DNA of 11,145 nt from Gammaproteobacteria bacterium (GTDB lineage: Bacteria; Pseudomonadota; Gammaproteobacteria; Chromatiales; Chromatiaceae): contig JAHDCB010000047.1 of the NCBI GenBank assembly GCA_020630035.1, positions 1 to 11,145 of the forward strand. The letters are read 5' to 3'. The notes under the pieces are model-generated. The model worked only from the letters and a program-made list of their open reading frames with translations, made no database searches and was not told the origin of the DNA. Below are positions 6,401 to 11,145 of the stretch, piece after piece. A program made the translations under genes and the position numbers. Positions within the stretch are counted from its first letter, which is position 1. The number at the start of each line of letters is the position of its first letter.

Positions 6401-9172
6401 CCGATACACTCGTTCCGTTTTGCCGAACAACTCAATCTCAATGAATTTCTGTGCAGTCAGGTCGGGCCGGTTCAGATAACCCCGGGCTAAACCGTCACCC
6501 GCGATACATAATTCACCCGGCACACCAATCGGTACCAGTTGATGCGACGCATCTGATAGGTAAATGCGGGTATTTGCGATGGGTCGGCCAATGGTGGGTG
6601 TGGTATTCAGTTCACGTGGTAACCGTGCAAATGTGGAATATGTAGTGTCTTCTGAAGGTCCATACAGGTTGCAGATCACTTCGGCCCGGGTTTGCTGGTA
6701 AAGTGTTTCTACCAGATTCCGGGTTAATGCCTCACCCGCCAGATTGATACAGCGCACTGAATCAGGAATAGCCTGAGTACGTTGTAGTTCTGTAATCGCC
6801 GAAGGCACTGTGTTAATGAGAGTAACCTGGTCTTTATCAGCCAATTCTGCCAGGTGTAATACATTTTCAGCCAGGATGATCTGGCCACCGCAACACAGGG
6901 TCGCAAACAGTTCATACACAGATAAATCAAAGTTAATGGATGTTGCGGCTAAGACACCCTGAAAATAAGCCGGATCCATCTCACGCTGTACCCAGTTGAT
7001 CAGAGCTGAAGTGCTCTGGTGCTCAATCATGACGCCTTTGGGTTTGCCGGTCGAACCTGAGGTATAGATCACATAGGCCAGATGATGCGGTGTGATCTGA
7101 TGTACGGGATCCTGCGTGGGTTGTACATCAAACGTCCCTAGCTCATCCAGCAATATGGTGGTACCGACATACTCCGGCAGGTATGCCTGCAATCCTTGTT
7201 GCGTGAGCAGCACTGGTACCTGACTATCTACCAGCATATGCTGCAGGCGGGCAACAGGATATTTCGGATCCAACGGGACGTAGGCACCACCTGACTTCAG
7301 GATACCCAGCAGCCCGATGATCATCTCCGGTGAACGCTCGACACAGATCCCGACCAGAGTATCCGGCTGGATCAGGATTTCTTTCCGGTCATTCGTTAAG
7401 CTACATAAATAATGTGCCAGCTGGTTTGCACGGGCATTCAGCTGCTGATAGGTCAGCGTTTCACCCTCGAAGCTGACTGCGATGTATTCCGGTGTCTGTC
7501 TGACTTGCGCTTCAAATAAATCAACTAAAGTCTGATCTTGTGGATAGTCGGTCGTCGTTTCGTTCCATGTTTGCAGCTGCGCAACTTCGGTAGCAGTCAA
7601 TAATGATAGCTGCTGTATTAATTGATCAGGCTGTGACAGAATGTTATCCAATAATACCTCAAAGTGCGCAGCCATATGTTCAATCGTCGCAACGTTAAAT
7701 AAGTCAGTGTTATATTCAAATCCACCGGATAAGCCGTCTGATTCTTCAAACAACTCTAAAAAAATATCATATTTACTGATTTCCATCTCTAGTGAAATTT
7801 TACTCATCTGCAAACCGGTGATACCCAAATCATGCATTGTCGGAATATTATTAAGCGAAAACGACACCTGAAATAATGGTGAATAGCTGGCATCGCGTGT
7901 TGGCTGAACAGCAGACACAATAGAGGAAAATGCAATATCCTGATGTTCTGCTGCCTTCCGGATAGTTCTTTTGACCTGACCCAGCAAATCCAGGAATGTT
8001 TGTTGACCAGTTAACTGAGTACGCAATACGGTCATACTAACAAAACCACCAATTAACGATTCAAGCTCATGATATTGTCGGTTTGCAATAGGGGAACCGA
8101 CCAAGATGTCATTTTGTCTACTATATCGCGCCAGTAAAATATTGAAGGCTGACAACACCACCATAAACAAAGTTGCTGAGTTATTCTGCGCCAGTGCCTT
8201 GAGTTTTTCCATACGATCTTTAGCCACTGAGAAGAGAACTCGGCCACCACGAAAAGTCTGATGAGATGGACGTGGACGATCTGTTGGTAGTTGTAACAAA
8301 TCAGGAGCATCCGATAACTGTTGTTTCCAGTAAGACAGATTGCGTGCTAACATATCGCTGTGCAAGTGAGAGCGCTGCCAAATTGCATAGTCAGCATACT
8401 GAATCGGCAAATCAGGCAACGGAGAAGGCTTACCTGCAACTAACGCTGCATACAAGGTCGAAATTTCCCGGACCAGCAATCCCATTGACCAACCATCAAT
8501 AATTAAGTGATGCGCCACTATCAGCAATACATGAGATGCTTCTGTAGAACCAGCGGACAAACAAAATAAGTGGCAATGAAATAATGGTCCTGCCACTAAG
8601 TCAAATGGCATTTGTGCTGCCTGCTTCGATAACGCCTGAATTTCTTCCTGTTGTTGCTGAATCTCTGTCAGATACGTGAGATCTGATTGCAGCAACGTAA
8701 AATGCGCTGGATGAATCACCTGACCAGGTTCACCTTCTGCATTGACGGAAAAGGTTGTCCTGAGTGATTCATGGCGTGACACAATATCAGCCAAGGCATT
8801 TTGCAATGCATCAACATCTAGGCTGCCTGTCAGCCGAAGGGCAAACGTTTCATTGTAAGCTGTGTTAACATCTTCAACCTGCTCCAGCAACCACAGGCTT
8901 TCCTGAGAAAAAGACAATGGAATTGAATCCAGAGACGCACGTGAGACCGGTTGAATGCTGGGTATTCCGGTTTTATGAATATGACCAACTCTTGATAAAA
9001 ACGCAATCAGCGCATCTTTTTTTGATTCAATGCGCGTACGCAGTATTGGTGTCATAACCCCTTTGGGCATCCTGACCTTTAATTCATTTCCCGACACAAA
9101 AATTTTTATCCCTGATTTGTGCAGCTCAAGGATAAAATCTTCGATAGATTGCATTCTGGTATCATTTGCCAT
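428..9172 (-). CDS. Two-module non-ribosomal peptide synthetase, TubC docking-C-A-PCP-E-C-A-PCP-TE, predicted D-Ala then Cys
   Basis: This 2914-residue synthetase adds two amino acids to an incoming chain and releases the product. Domains in order: TubC-type docking (1-62), condensation (about 83-520, HHLIIDG at 221-227), adenylation 1 (549-1040), PCP 1 (serine 1086), epimerisation (1134-1565), condensation 2 (1595-2012, HHSLLDG at 1722-1728), adenylation 2 (2042-2541), PCP 2 (serine 2587) and thioesterase (2645-2912, GHSSG with serine 2721). All core motifs are present and the frame is unbroken. The ATG at 9172 is chosen because AAAGAG lies 9 bases upstream and the docking domain starts at once. 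A second ATG at residue 7 is possible but has no visible ribosome site. The specificity codes read as alanine-like and cysteine-like. The gene follows the right-hand PKS on the same strand, separated by a transposase remnant. The thioesterase marks it as the end of an assembly line. I do not recognise the natural product. Confidence 0.97.
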   Translation of the reverse strand: MANDTRMQSIEDFILELHKSGIKIFVSGNELKVRMPKGVMTPILRTRIESKKDALIAFLSRVGHIHKTGIPSIQPVSRASLDSIPLSFSQESLWLLEQVEDVNTAYNETFALRLTGSLDVDALQNALADIVSRHESLRTTFSVNAEGEPGQVIHPAHFTLLQSDLTYLTEIQQQQEEIQALSKQAAQMPFDLVAGPLFHCHLFCLSAGSTEASHVLLIVAHHLIIDGWSMGLLVREISTLYAALVAGKPSPLPDLPIQYADYAIWQRSHLHSDMLARNLSYWKQQLSDAPDLLQLPTDRPRPSHQTFRGGRVLFSVAKDRMEKLKALAQNNSATLFMVVLSAFNILLARYSRQNDILVGSPIANRQYHELESLIGGFVSMTVLRTQLTGQQTFLDLLGQVKRTIRKAAEHQDIAFSSIVSAVQPTRDASYSPLFQVSFSLNNIPTMHDLGITGLQMSKISLEMEISKYDIFLELFEESDGLSGGFEYNTDLFNVATIEHMAAHFEVLLDNILSQPDQLIQQLSLLTATEVAQLQTWNETTTDYPQDQTLVDLFEAQVRQTPEYIAVSFEGETLTYQQLNARANQLAHYLCSLTNDRKEILIQPDTLVGICVERSPEMIIGLLGILKSGGAYVPLDPKYPVARLQHMLVDSQVPVLLTQQGLQAYLPEYVGTTILLDELGTFDVQPTQDPVHQITPHHLAYVIYTSGSTGKPKGVMIEHQSTSALINWVQREMDPAYFQGVLAATSINFDLSVYELFATLCCGGQIILAENVLHLAELADKDQVTLINTVPSAITELQRTQAIPDSVRCINLAGEALTRNLVETLYQQTRAEVICNLYGPSEDTTYSTFARLPRELNTTPTIGRPIANTRIYLSDASHQLVPIGVPGELCIAGDGLARGYLNRPDLTAQKFIEIELFGKTERVYRTGDLARWLPDGNLEYLGRIDHQVKLRGFRIELGEIEAVLSQQETVSEVVVVVYEREGNKSLAAYVTAADDIVETSVLQDVLRTRLPDYMVPNSITLLEQMPLTPNGKIDRKALPEPDFTLADTTYQLPRNATERQLTDTWSQVLKRDNISIHDNFFDLGGDSILSIQIIARARQIGLGLSPRDIFQHQTIADLALVVKPVSAIHAEQGMVQGEVPLTPIQVRFLHSDTTEPHHFNQAMLLEVPADLDVAALQTAFHGVLQHHDAFRLRYACAEETWQQSYQPELTLAHDLVQETLGDNGIAAAIETRASHWQASLDLAVGPLIRLVLFHIDDGTKAWPYRLLWVIHHLIVDGVSWRILLADLQMAYQQICAGDILHLPAKSTSFKAWSDYLQNTWRQGAEFAAEAAYWHGLPQLPKLPQDYPAGSACVSDTAQYTLTCSRTLTEQLLYQAPAAYRTGINDLLLSALTLALRDWTGQTTHLIDLESHGRADLDPGLDLSRTLGWFTSLYTVVLQLPDQHDDPGVVLRSIKEQLRQIPHEGIGYGLRRQQGEDLPQGGILFNYLGQFDQITDTDSGFCLATESSGQSTSHSGSRTHQIDINGLTAHHQLSLTFTYSDQQYQADTIRQLASTYHEHLQTLVSHCQTHYGYTPSDFPLVHLTQGQLTALQDRYADQIEAIYPLSPMQQGLLYHSLAAPDTGAYVTQLSLQLTGDLKPSQLHQAWQALIARHAILRTAFDTHDDMLQVVLKQATLSWDEIEPDTDEQQILNRARDFDLTQASLMRIQLERHSDTTCWLHWQHHHSLLDGWCLPILLRELFTCYQALCAGIQWQPTPVTPYQHYITWLQQQDPAATQAYWQNKLSGFSAPTAIPVLRHVSNQVSNTNQAYEHTLTSEQTAAWQDYAQRQRVTLNTLIQVGWASLLGRYSGDTDIVFGISTSGRNLPLDGIEQMVGLFINTLPLRVDLSQAIPDLLQSLQMQQQSDSDYAYTPLADIQTWSEVPNGIALFDSLIAFENYPLDGFFTEDQNLPLTITDIRSVETTNYALTLVVMPGEKLRFQLIYRTSQLSAAQAGRILQHLVRLMEGIVHTSTMTIQQLPLLTEAEINQFQDWNDTTTDYPADQTLVDLFETQARQTPDHIAVIFGDETLTYQQMNARSNQLAHYLSSLTNKQNKALIQPDTLVGICVERSLEMLIGLLGILKAGGAYVPLDPDYPAIRLQHILQSSQAPILLTQQYLQIHLPEFTGVTVLLDESDMFDVQPRHNLVYQITPRQLAYIIYTSGSTGQPKGVAIEHRGVVNTILDVNQRYGITSQDRVLAISALNFDLSVYDIFGTLAAGGAIVLPESERRIDPIHWQTLIQRHAVTVWNTVPALMQMLVDDMSGVSSHGLRVVMLSGDWIPLTLPERIQTLWPGVKIYSMGGATEASIWSIIYPVEAVDPDWSSIPYGRPMANQTFHVLDDSLNPCPVSIPGELYIGGIGLARGYWQDEQKTQASFIQEPRTGQRLYKTGDLGRYLSDGNIEFLGRQDFQVKIRGYRIELGEIEAALSQQASVSKALVVVHEREGSQLLAAYVTAVDDVVEASVLQDALRARLPEYMVPHSITLLEQIPLTPNGKIDRTALPEPGIFEGMTENMPPRDFIELRLLGIWQQVLNLDQFSVHDNFFSVGGHSLLAMRLIGLIRQQFDIHLPVTVLFQHATVAALARQIRQYQSDGGTSFTVSHCVPMQIQGEGVPIFILPGAVGSVLYLQPLAAALGQQQPVYALQTPGLYAGETAPDTVSALAAYHLAQIRQHQPQGPYQIIGHSSGGRVAFELAHQLEVVGETVALLAILDTIAPDPGNIWQDPQDDGSDTYQLWNLLRVFCDLTDHTMPYSLSDLQAMTETVACKQVFAWLQQKKIIFTEADTVDVLYRWLQVFQGTIQSHLQYQTQVKLTCPICLFRASDEAFISDMGFSDERLYWGWDQYTQHQVREIWVSGNHINMMVPPQVQELAAEIRDCL
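437..1240 (-). other. Type I thioesterase domain of the NRPS
   Basis: This alpha/beta hydrolase domain releases the finished chain by hydrolysis or cyclisation. The nucleophile motif GHSSGG is at 2719-2724 (S2721), a likely acid is D2748 in LAILDT, and the histidine is H2894 in SGNHINM near the C-terminus. The N-terminal FILPGAVGS supplies the usual oxyanion region. The sequence does not show whether the product is linear or a ring. Confidence 0.9.
1298..1516 (-). other. Peptidyl carrier protein 2 of the NRPS
   Basis: The carrier motif DNFFSVGGHSLLAMRL is at residues 2578-2593, with the phosphopantetheine site at S2587. The GGHSL form is the standard one for carriers not paired with an epimerisation domain. 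It leads directly into the thioesterase. Confidence 0.9.
1550..3049 (-). other. Adenylation domain 2 of the NRPS, predicted cysteine
   Basis: This domain activates the second amino acid. Core motifs are YTSGSTGQPKG (2197-2207), YKTGDLGRY (2424-2432), GRQDFQVKIRG (2442-2452) and NGKIDRTALP (2530-2539, catalytic K2532). Pocket residues by eye are D2243, L2244, Y2247, N2286, M2311, S2313, M2337, I2345, W2346 and K2532, giving DLYNMSMIWK. This is one residue from DLYNMSLIWK, which I recall for cysteine domains of siderophore synthetases such as HMWP2. The SGDWIPL and GGATEASIW boxes are also typical of that cysteine clade. Confidence 0.75.
2540..3075. repeat. Intragenic direct repeat, copy in adenylation domain 2 (N-terminal subdomain)
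   Basis: This stretch matches 7022-7557 base for base at a constant offset of 4482, with high similarity and no indel at the two anchor points checked (2549/7031 and 3049/7531). The encoded residues 606-636 of domain 1 and the equivalent residues of domain 2 differ at only 3 of 31 positions by hand count. Confidence 0.8.
3137..4390 (-). other. Condensation domain 2 of the NRPS (DCL type)
   Basis: The opening IYPLSPMQQGLLYHSL (1600-1615) and active site HHSLLDGW (1722-1729, catalytic H1723) are typical of condensation domains that take a D-residue from an upstream epimerisation domain and join it to an L-residue. The heterocyclisation motif DxxxxD is not in the place of HHxxxDG, so no thiazoline ring is expected from this domain. 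Confidence 0.9.
4478..5773 (-). other. Epimerisation domain of the NRPS
   Basis: This domain converts the L-residue on PCP 1 to the D form. Seen are HHLIVDGVSW (1270-1279), LESHGR (1407-1412, with the likely catalytic E1408), RTLGWFTSLYTV (1423-1434), IPHEGIGYGLRR (1459-1470) and FNYLGQFD (1483-1490). These are the signature motifs of active epimerisation domains. The usual EGHGRE box reads ESHGRA here; the glutamate is kept and only flanking positions differ. Confidence 0.92.
5813..6025 (-). other. Peptidyl carrier protein 1 of the NRPS
   Basis: The carrier motif DNFFDLGGDSILSIQ is at residues 1077-1091, with the phosphopantetheine site at S1086. The LGGDSI form, in place of LGGHSL, is characteristic of carriers that work with an epimerisation domain, which is what follows here. 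Confidence 0.9.
6053..7528 (-). other. Adenylation domain 1 of the NRPS, predicted alanine
   Basis: This domain activates the first amino acid as its adenylate and loads it on PCP 1. Core motifs seen are YTSGSTGKPKG (703-713), NLYGPSEDTTY (835-845), YRTGDLARW (923-931), GRIDHQVKLRG (941-951) and NGKIDRKALP (1029-1038, catalytic K1031). Aligned by eye to GrsA PheA, the ten pocket residues are D749, L750, Y753, N787, N810, A812, L836, T844, Y845 and K1031, giving DLYNNALTYK. From memory this resembles alanine codes (DLFNNALTYK in microcystin synthetase); glycine is the main alternative. The downstream epimerisation domain argues against glycine. Confidence 0.75.
7022..7557. repeat. Intragenic direct repeat, copy in adenylation domain 1 (N-terminal subdomain)
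   Basis: This is the partner of 2540-3075. A second pair of similar stretches covers the C-terminal subdomains (about 6053-6358 and 1550-1852). The region between each pair, which codes for the substrate pocket, is far less alike. Confidence 0.8.
7613..8926 (-). other. Condensation domain 1 of the NRPS
   Basis: This domain joins the incoming acyl chain to the first amino acid. The active-site motif HHLIIDGWS lies at residues 221-229 (catalytic H222, structural D226). The opening IPLSFSQESLWLLEQ (84-98) is typical of condensation domains that accept L-configured or polyketide donors, and it lacks the YPLSPMQQGLL opening seen in the second C domain. Together with the docking domain, this suggests a polyketide donor. 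This part of the gene is clearly richer in A+T than the middle of the gene. Confidence 0.9.
8987..9172 (-). other. N-terminal TubC-type (beta-hairpin) docking domain of the NRPS
   Basis: Residues 1-62 match the pattern of TubC N-terminal docking domains: a first helix (IEDFILELHKSGI), a beta hairpin (KIFVSGNELKVRMPKG), then MTPILRTRIESKKDALIAFL as two helices. In this family the hairpin binds a short acidic motif at the C-terminus of the preceding PKS or NRPS subunit. Basic residues on and next to the second strand (K32, R34, K37) are suited to that. The domain implies that the NRPS receives its chain from a separate protein and does not start the pathway. Confidence 0.85.
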
Positions 9173-9181
9173 ATCTGTATA

Positions 9182-9187
9182 CTCTTT
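9182..9187 (-). promoter_or_regulatory. Probable ribosome binding site of the NRPS gene
   Basis: On the minus strand AAAGAG stands 9 bases before the ATG at 9172. It is a weak match to AGGAGG but at a usable spacing, and it supports this start over the ATG six codons further in. No convincing -35/-10 pair was found in 9173-9314. Confidence 0.45.
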
Positions 9188-9314
9188 ATCTTAAGATCCT
9201 GAATCCGTGACTTCATAGTCTTGTTGAGAGGCCAGAAGTCAGTGTTTATGCGGTAATATAGCGTATCGTTGGTCTATCCAGCCTTTCACTCAGATAGTGA
9301 TATCCGATGCGCTT

Positions 9315-10058
9315 TCAATTCGAGCAAAGTGCCACAGACGATTTCAGGAATTGCAGTTGTTGCCGGATGCCCCGGCGCAGACGTTTTGCCCCGGGCCGTT
9401 TCTGCTTAACGATGCTGAGATAAGCCCGACGAGCCACTGGCGATAGGTGCGAGGCTTCTTTTTCAGGCTCGTGCGTGGATATAAACCGTCAATGATCTGT
9501 CTCGCCTGGTTGATCTGTTTCTGAAACCTGGCTCGGTGCTGTTTCGGGCAACACCTCAGGGTCATATTGCGATGGGCCATCACCTGCTTCTGTCGTACCT
9601 GCTGGTGGGGTTGAAGAGGCAGGATCAGTATCAGAGCTTGGCTTAGCGCCCGAACTCCGCAGTGCGTTCAGGATGGCTTGCTGGAACCCATCAAATACCT
9701 CTTGTCCTATGCGTTTGCGTATCTCAACAAACAACGAAGGTGCAAACGGTTGTTCTGCCTGATAGCCTGACAGGCCCACAAAATATTGCAGATATAGGTT
9801 TTCCTGAATCTGGCAGACCGTTTCGCGATCAGACAGAGAGAGTTTGTGCTTGATGATCATGGCGCCAATCACCAGGCGGGCTCTCTTAGCTGGCCGTCCC
9901 TGTGTCGCAGACAGCTGCGTCTCGTATACCCGGCCTAACTCGGACCAGGGAATGCAGTCGCTTAGCCTGACCCAGCGATTGGTTTCTTCCATAATGGGCT
10001 GAAAAGGCCCTTCAAATTCTATCAGGGTCAGCTGTTTGCGGTTATCGGGTCGGATCAT
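9315..10058 (-). pseudogene. Truncated, frameshifted IS5/IS1182-type transposase remnant
   Basis: These are the remains of an insertion-sequence transposase. The first piece (9489-10058) has the N-terminal transposase domain of the DUF772 kind, with RPAKRARLVIGAMIIKHKL at about residues 55-73, then QENLYLQYFVGLSGY and PSLFVEIRKRIG. A Ser/Thr/Pro/Glu-rich linker follows, and the frame then hits a stop at 9489. A second piece in another frame reads QINQARQIIDGLYPRTSLKK and on through PRTYRQ, and near 9435 the reading returns to the first frame as ARRAYLSIVKQKRPG until TGA at 9315. From memory, the family normally has a segment with the first catalytic aspartate (VDAT-like) between the linker and the second piece. 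It is missing, as is nearly all of the catalytic core after QLQFL. At least an internal deletion, a one-base loss near 9435-9440 and a 3' truncation are needed to explain this. The gene cannot encode an active enzyme. It sits between the right-hand PKS and the NRPS and interrupts neither. Confidence 0.85.
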
Positions 10059-10099
10059 GATGCAAGGGTTTTGAGGGGTAGACGGCGTTTCTCGTGCAC

Positions 10100-10135
10100 T
10101 AGCATACCTCGATAAGCCGATGTTTTATCATGCTA
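10100..10135. repeat. Bulged inverted repeat 5' of the transposase remnant
   Basis: TAGCAT (10100-10105) pairs with ATGCTA (10130-10135), and inside it GATAA (10111-10115) pairs with TTATC (10125-10129). This makes an 11-bp stem with a five-base bulge on one side and a nine-base loop. It lies 42 bases upstream of the transposase ATG. It may be part of the insertion sequence's end or leader, or a leftover transcription stop after the PKS gene. No run of T follows directly, so a classic terminator is unlikely. Confidence 0.35.
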
Positions 10136-10181
10136 TCAAGGGCTTACTGGTTTTTAAGCAGACTCTAGTTAGTCGTCAATA

Positions 10182-11145
10182 TCATAATGTTAACTCTTCA
10201 CTGAGTTCGGATGAAACCTCATCAGAGTCTCTCATCTCGTGTAAAGACCATGCTGTATTCAACCATGTAACCAGTATTTCAACAGAAGTATCTATTAGTA
10301 TATTCATTGGCACTGTGATTGACAAATCATGTGCTATCCTGTTTTTTATTTCGATATTCATTAATGAATCCACCCCTAATTCAATCCAGGACTGCTTTAG
10401 TGGGACCTCGTGTGACTTTGAATGGCCTAAAACACGATTGACCTGCTCACTGAGGTAAAGACTGAGTTGCATTTTACGTTCACTGGAATCAGTTTGAGCA
10501 AGGCGAGTTTTCCAGTCTGAATGAGCAGGTGATATCTCCGTTTCAGCAGATTTTTTCTGATGATATAGTAGTTTAGAAAAAAATGCATTTTTTGCTTGTT
10601 CTGATAACAGAAACTTCTGCCAGTTAATAGGCATCACACTCACATGCGGTCTGCCTGAGTACTGTGGCAACATACCTTGCTGCAGCAAATATGCAAAACT
10701 CTGGATTCCCTGTTCTGGCTGAATATAACCCTTTCCATGTTCAGCCATATGCGCCTGTTCACGTAGCACCATATCTGCTGCTGCACCAATTTCAGACCAG
10801 GCTCCCCAGCTAATACTTAATGCCGGTAACTGACGTGCCTTTCGATAATACGCCAATGCATCCAGAAAAGTGTTAGCGGCAGAATGATTTGATTGCCCTG
10901 GATTACCGAGTAAGCCTGCAGCAGAAGAGAATAGTACAAAAAAGTCCAGCGGTAACGTTTTCGTCAGATCATGTAAATGCCAGGCACCATATATTTTCGG
11001 GGCAAATACAGACTCAAATTTCTGCCAGTTCTGATTATTTAGCGCACCGTCATCCAGGATACCTGCAGAGTGGATAACACCACCTAGAGGAATATCAACC
11101 GGAATATCAGTAAGCACCTGAGCTACCTGATCTCGCTGACTTACA
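10182..11145 (-). CDS. Type I polyketide synthase, C-terminal fragment with KR and ACP domains and an acidic docking tail (5' end outside window)
   Basis: This is the end of a modular polyketide synthase that reduces the beta-keto group of its chain and carries it on an ACP. The frame is open to the right edge; the GTG at 11117 is an internal valine. Numbering from that codon, the ketoreductase runs to about residue 170: HSAGILDDGAL (16-26, with the LDD motif of B-type reductases), K41, FSSAAG (63-68), GQSNHSAANTFLDAL (74-88) and SISWGAW (101-107). The usual catalytic tyrosine is replaced by H78. The ACP covers about 213-290 with LGVDSL and modified serine S251 (bases 10365-10367). The last 16 residues are acidic and end ELSEELTL, resembling the short motifs that bind TubC-type docking domains. 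The NRPS downstream on the same strand begins with such a domain, so it is the likely acceptor. There is no thioesterase. Ketosynthase and acyltransferase domains would lie beyond the window. Confidence 0.93.
   Translation of the reverse strand, partial: VSQRDQVAQVLTDIPVDIPLGGVIHSAGILDDGALNNQNWQKFESVFAPKIYGAWHLHDLTKTLPLDFFVLFSSAAGLLGNPGQSNHSAANTFLDALAYYRKARQLPALSISWGAWSEIGAAADMVLREQAHMAEHGKGYIQPEQGIQSFAYLLQQGMLPQYSGRPHVSVMPINWQKFLLSEQAKNAFFSKLLYHQKKSAETEISPAHSDWKTRLAQTDSSERKMQLSLYLSEQVNRVLGHSKSHEVPLKQSWIELGVDSLMNIEIKNRIAHDLSITVPMNILIDTSVEILVTWLNTAWSLHEMRDSDEVSSELSEELTL

Noticed and set aside
9173..9314. Further transposase sequence downstream of the remnant (a frame reading LSERLDRPTIRYITA)
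   Set aside because: I could not match it convincingly to the transposase family and the frames are broken; it is left unassigned.
9344..9583. Separate small gene on the minus strand
   Set aside because: Its middle reads as transposase sequence in a shifted frame and both ends are out-of-frame translation; it is part of the pseudogene.
10142..10159. GCTTA/TAAGC inverted pair as an insertion-sequence end or PKS terminator
   Set aside because: The stem is 5 bp with an 8-base loop, and no matching terminal repeat was found on the other side of the remnant.
10120..10458. Plus-strand open frame opposite the right-hand ACP
   Set aside because: It overlaps the ACP coding region in antisense and shows no known domain.

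Overview
This window lies inside a secondary-metabolite cluster that encodes a modular polyketide synthase / non-ribosomal peptide synthetase (PKS/NRPS) assembly line. Base composition is near 50% GC but uneven. The protein style, and a decayed transposase of the IS5/IS1182 kind, suggest a Gram-negative bacterium, perhaps a gammaproteobacterium. The sequence alone does not fix the taxon.

Layout, left to right. (1) Bases 1-386 on the plus strand are the 3' end of a type I PKS gene. It finishes with an acyl carrier protein (ACP) and a short tail. (2) After a 41-bp gap, bases 428-9172 on the minus strand hold one complete NRPS gene of 2914 residues. Its domain order is TubC-type docking - C - A - PCP - E - C - A - PCP - TE. 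(3) Bases 9315-10058 (minus) are a broken, truncated transposase pseudogene, with a short hairpin-forming inverted repeat beyond its 5' end. Bases 9173-9314 carry only a plausible ribosome binding site and no gene I can recognise. (4) Bases 10182-11145 (minus) are the 3' end of a second type I PKS gene, ending ketoreductase (KR) - ACP and then an acidic C-terminal tail.

How the parts work together. The right-hand PKS lies directly upstream of the NRPS on the same strand. Its acidic tail looks like a short linear docking motif, and the NRPS begins with a TubC/beta-hairpin docking domain that typically binds such tails. I infer that a polyketide chain passes from the right-hand PKS ACP to the first C domain. 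It would then be extended by an amino acid read as alanine and epimerised to the D form, extended again by an amino acid read as cysteine, and released by the terminal thioesterase. The insertion-sequence remnant sits between the two genes without damaging either. The left-hand PKS converges on the NRPS tail to tail, so it either belongs to another transcription unit of the same cluster or marks a rearrangement.

The two adenylation domains have nearly the same outer parts but different substrate-binding cores, a pattern expected from recombination that swaps specificity. No tRNA, rRNA, CRISPR array or riboswitch was seen.
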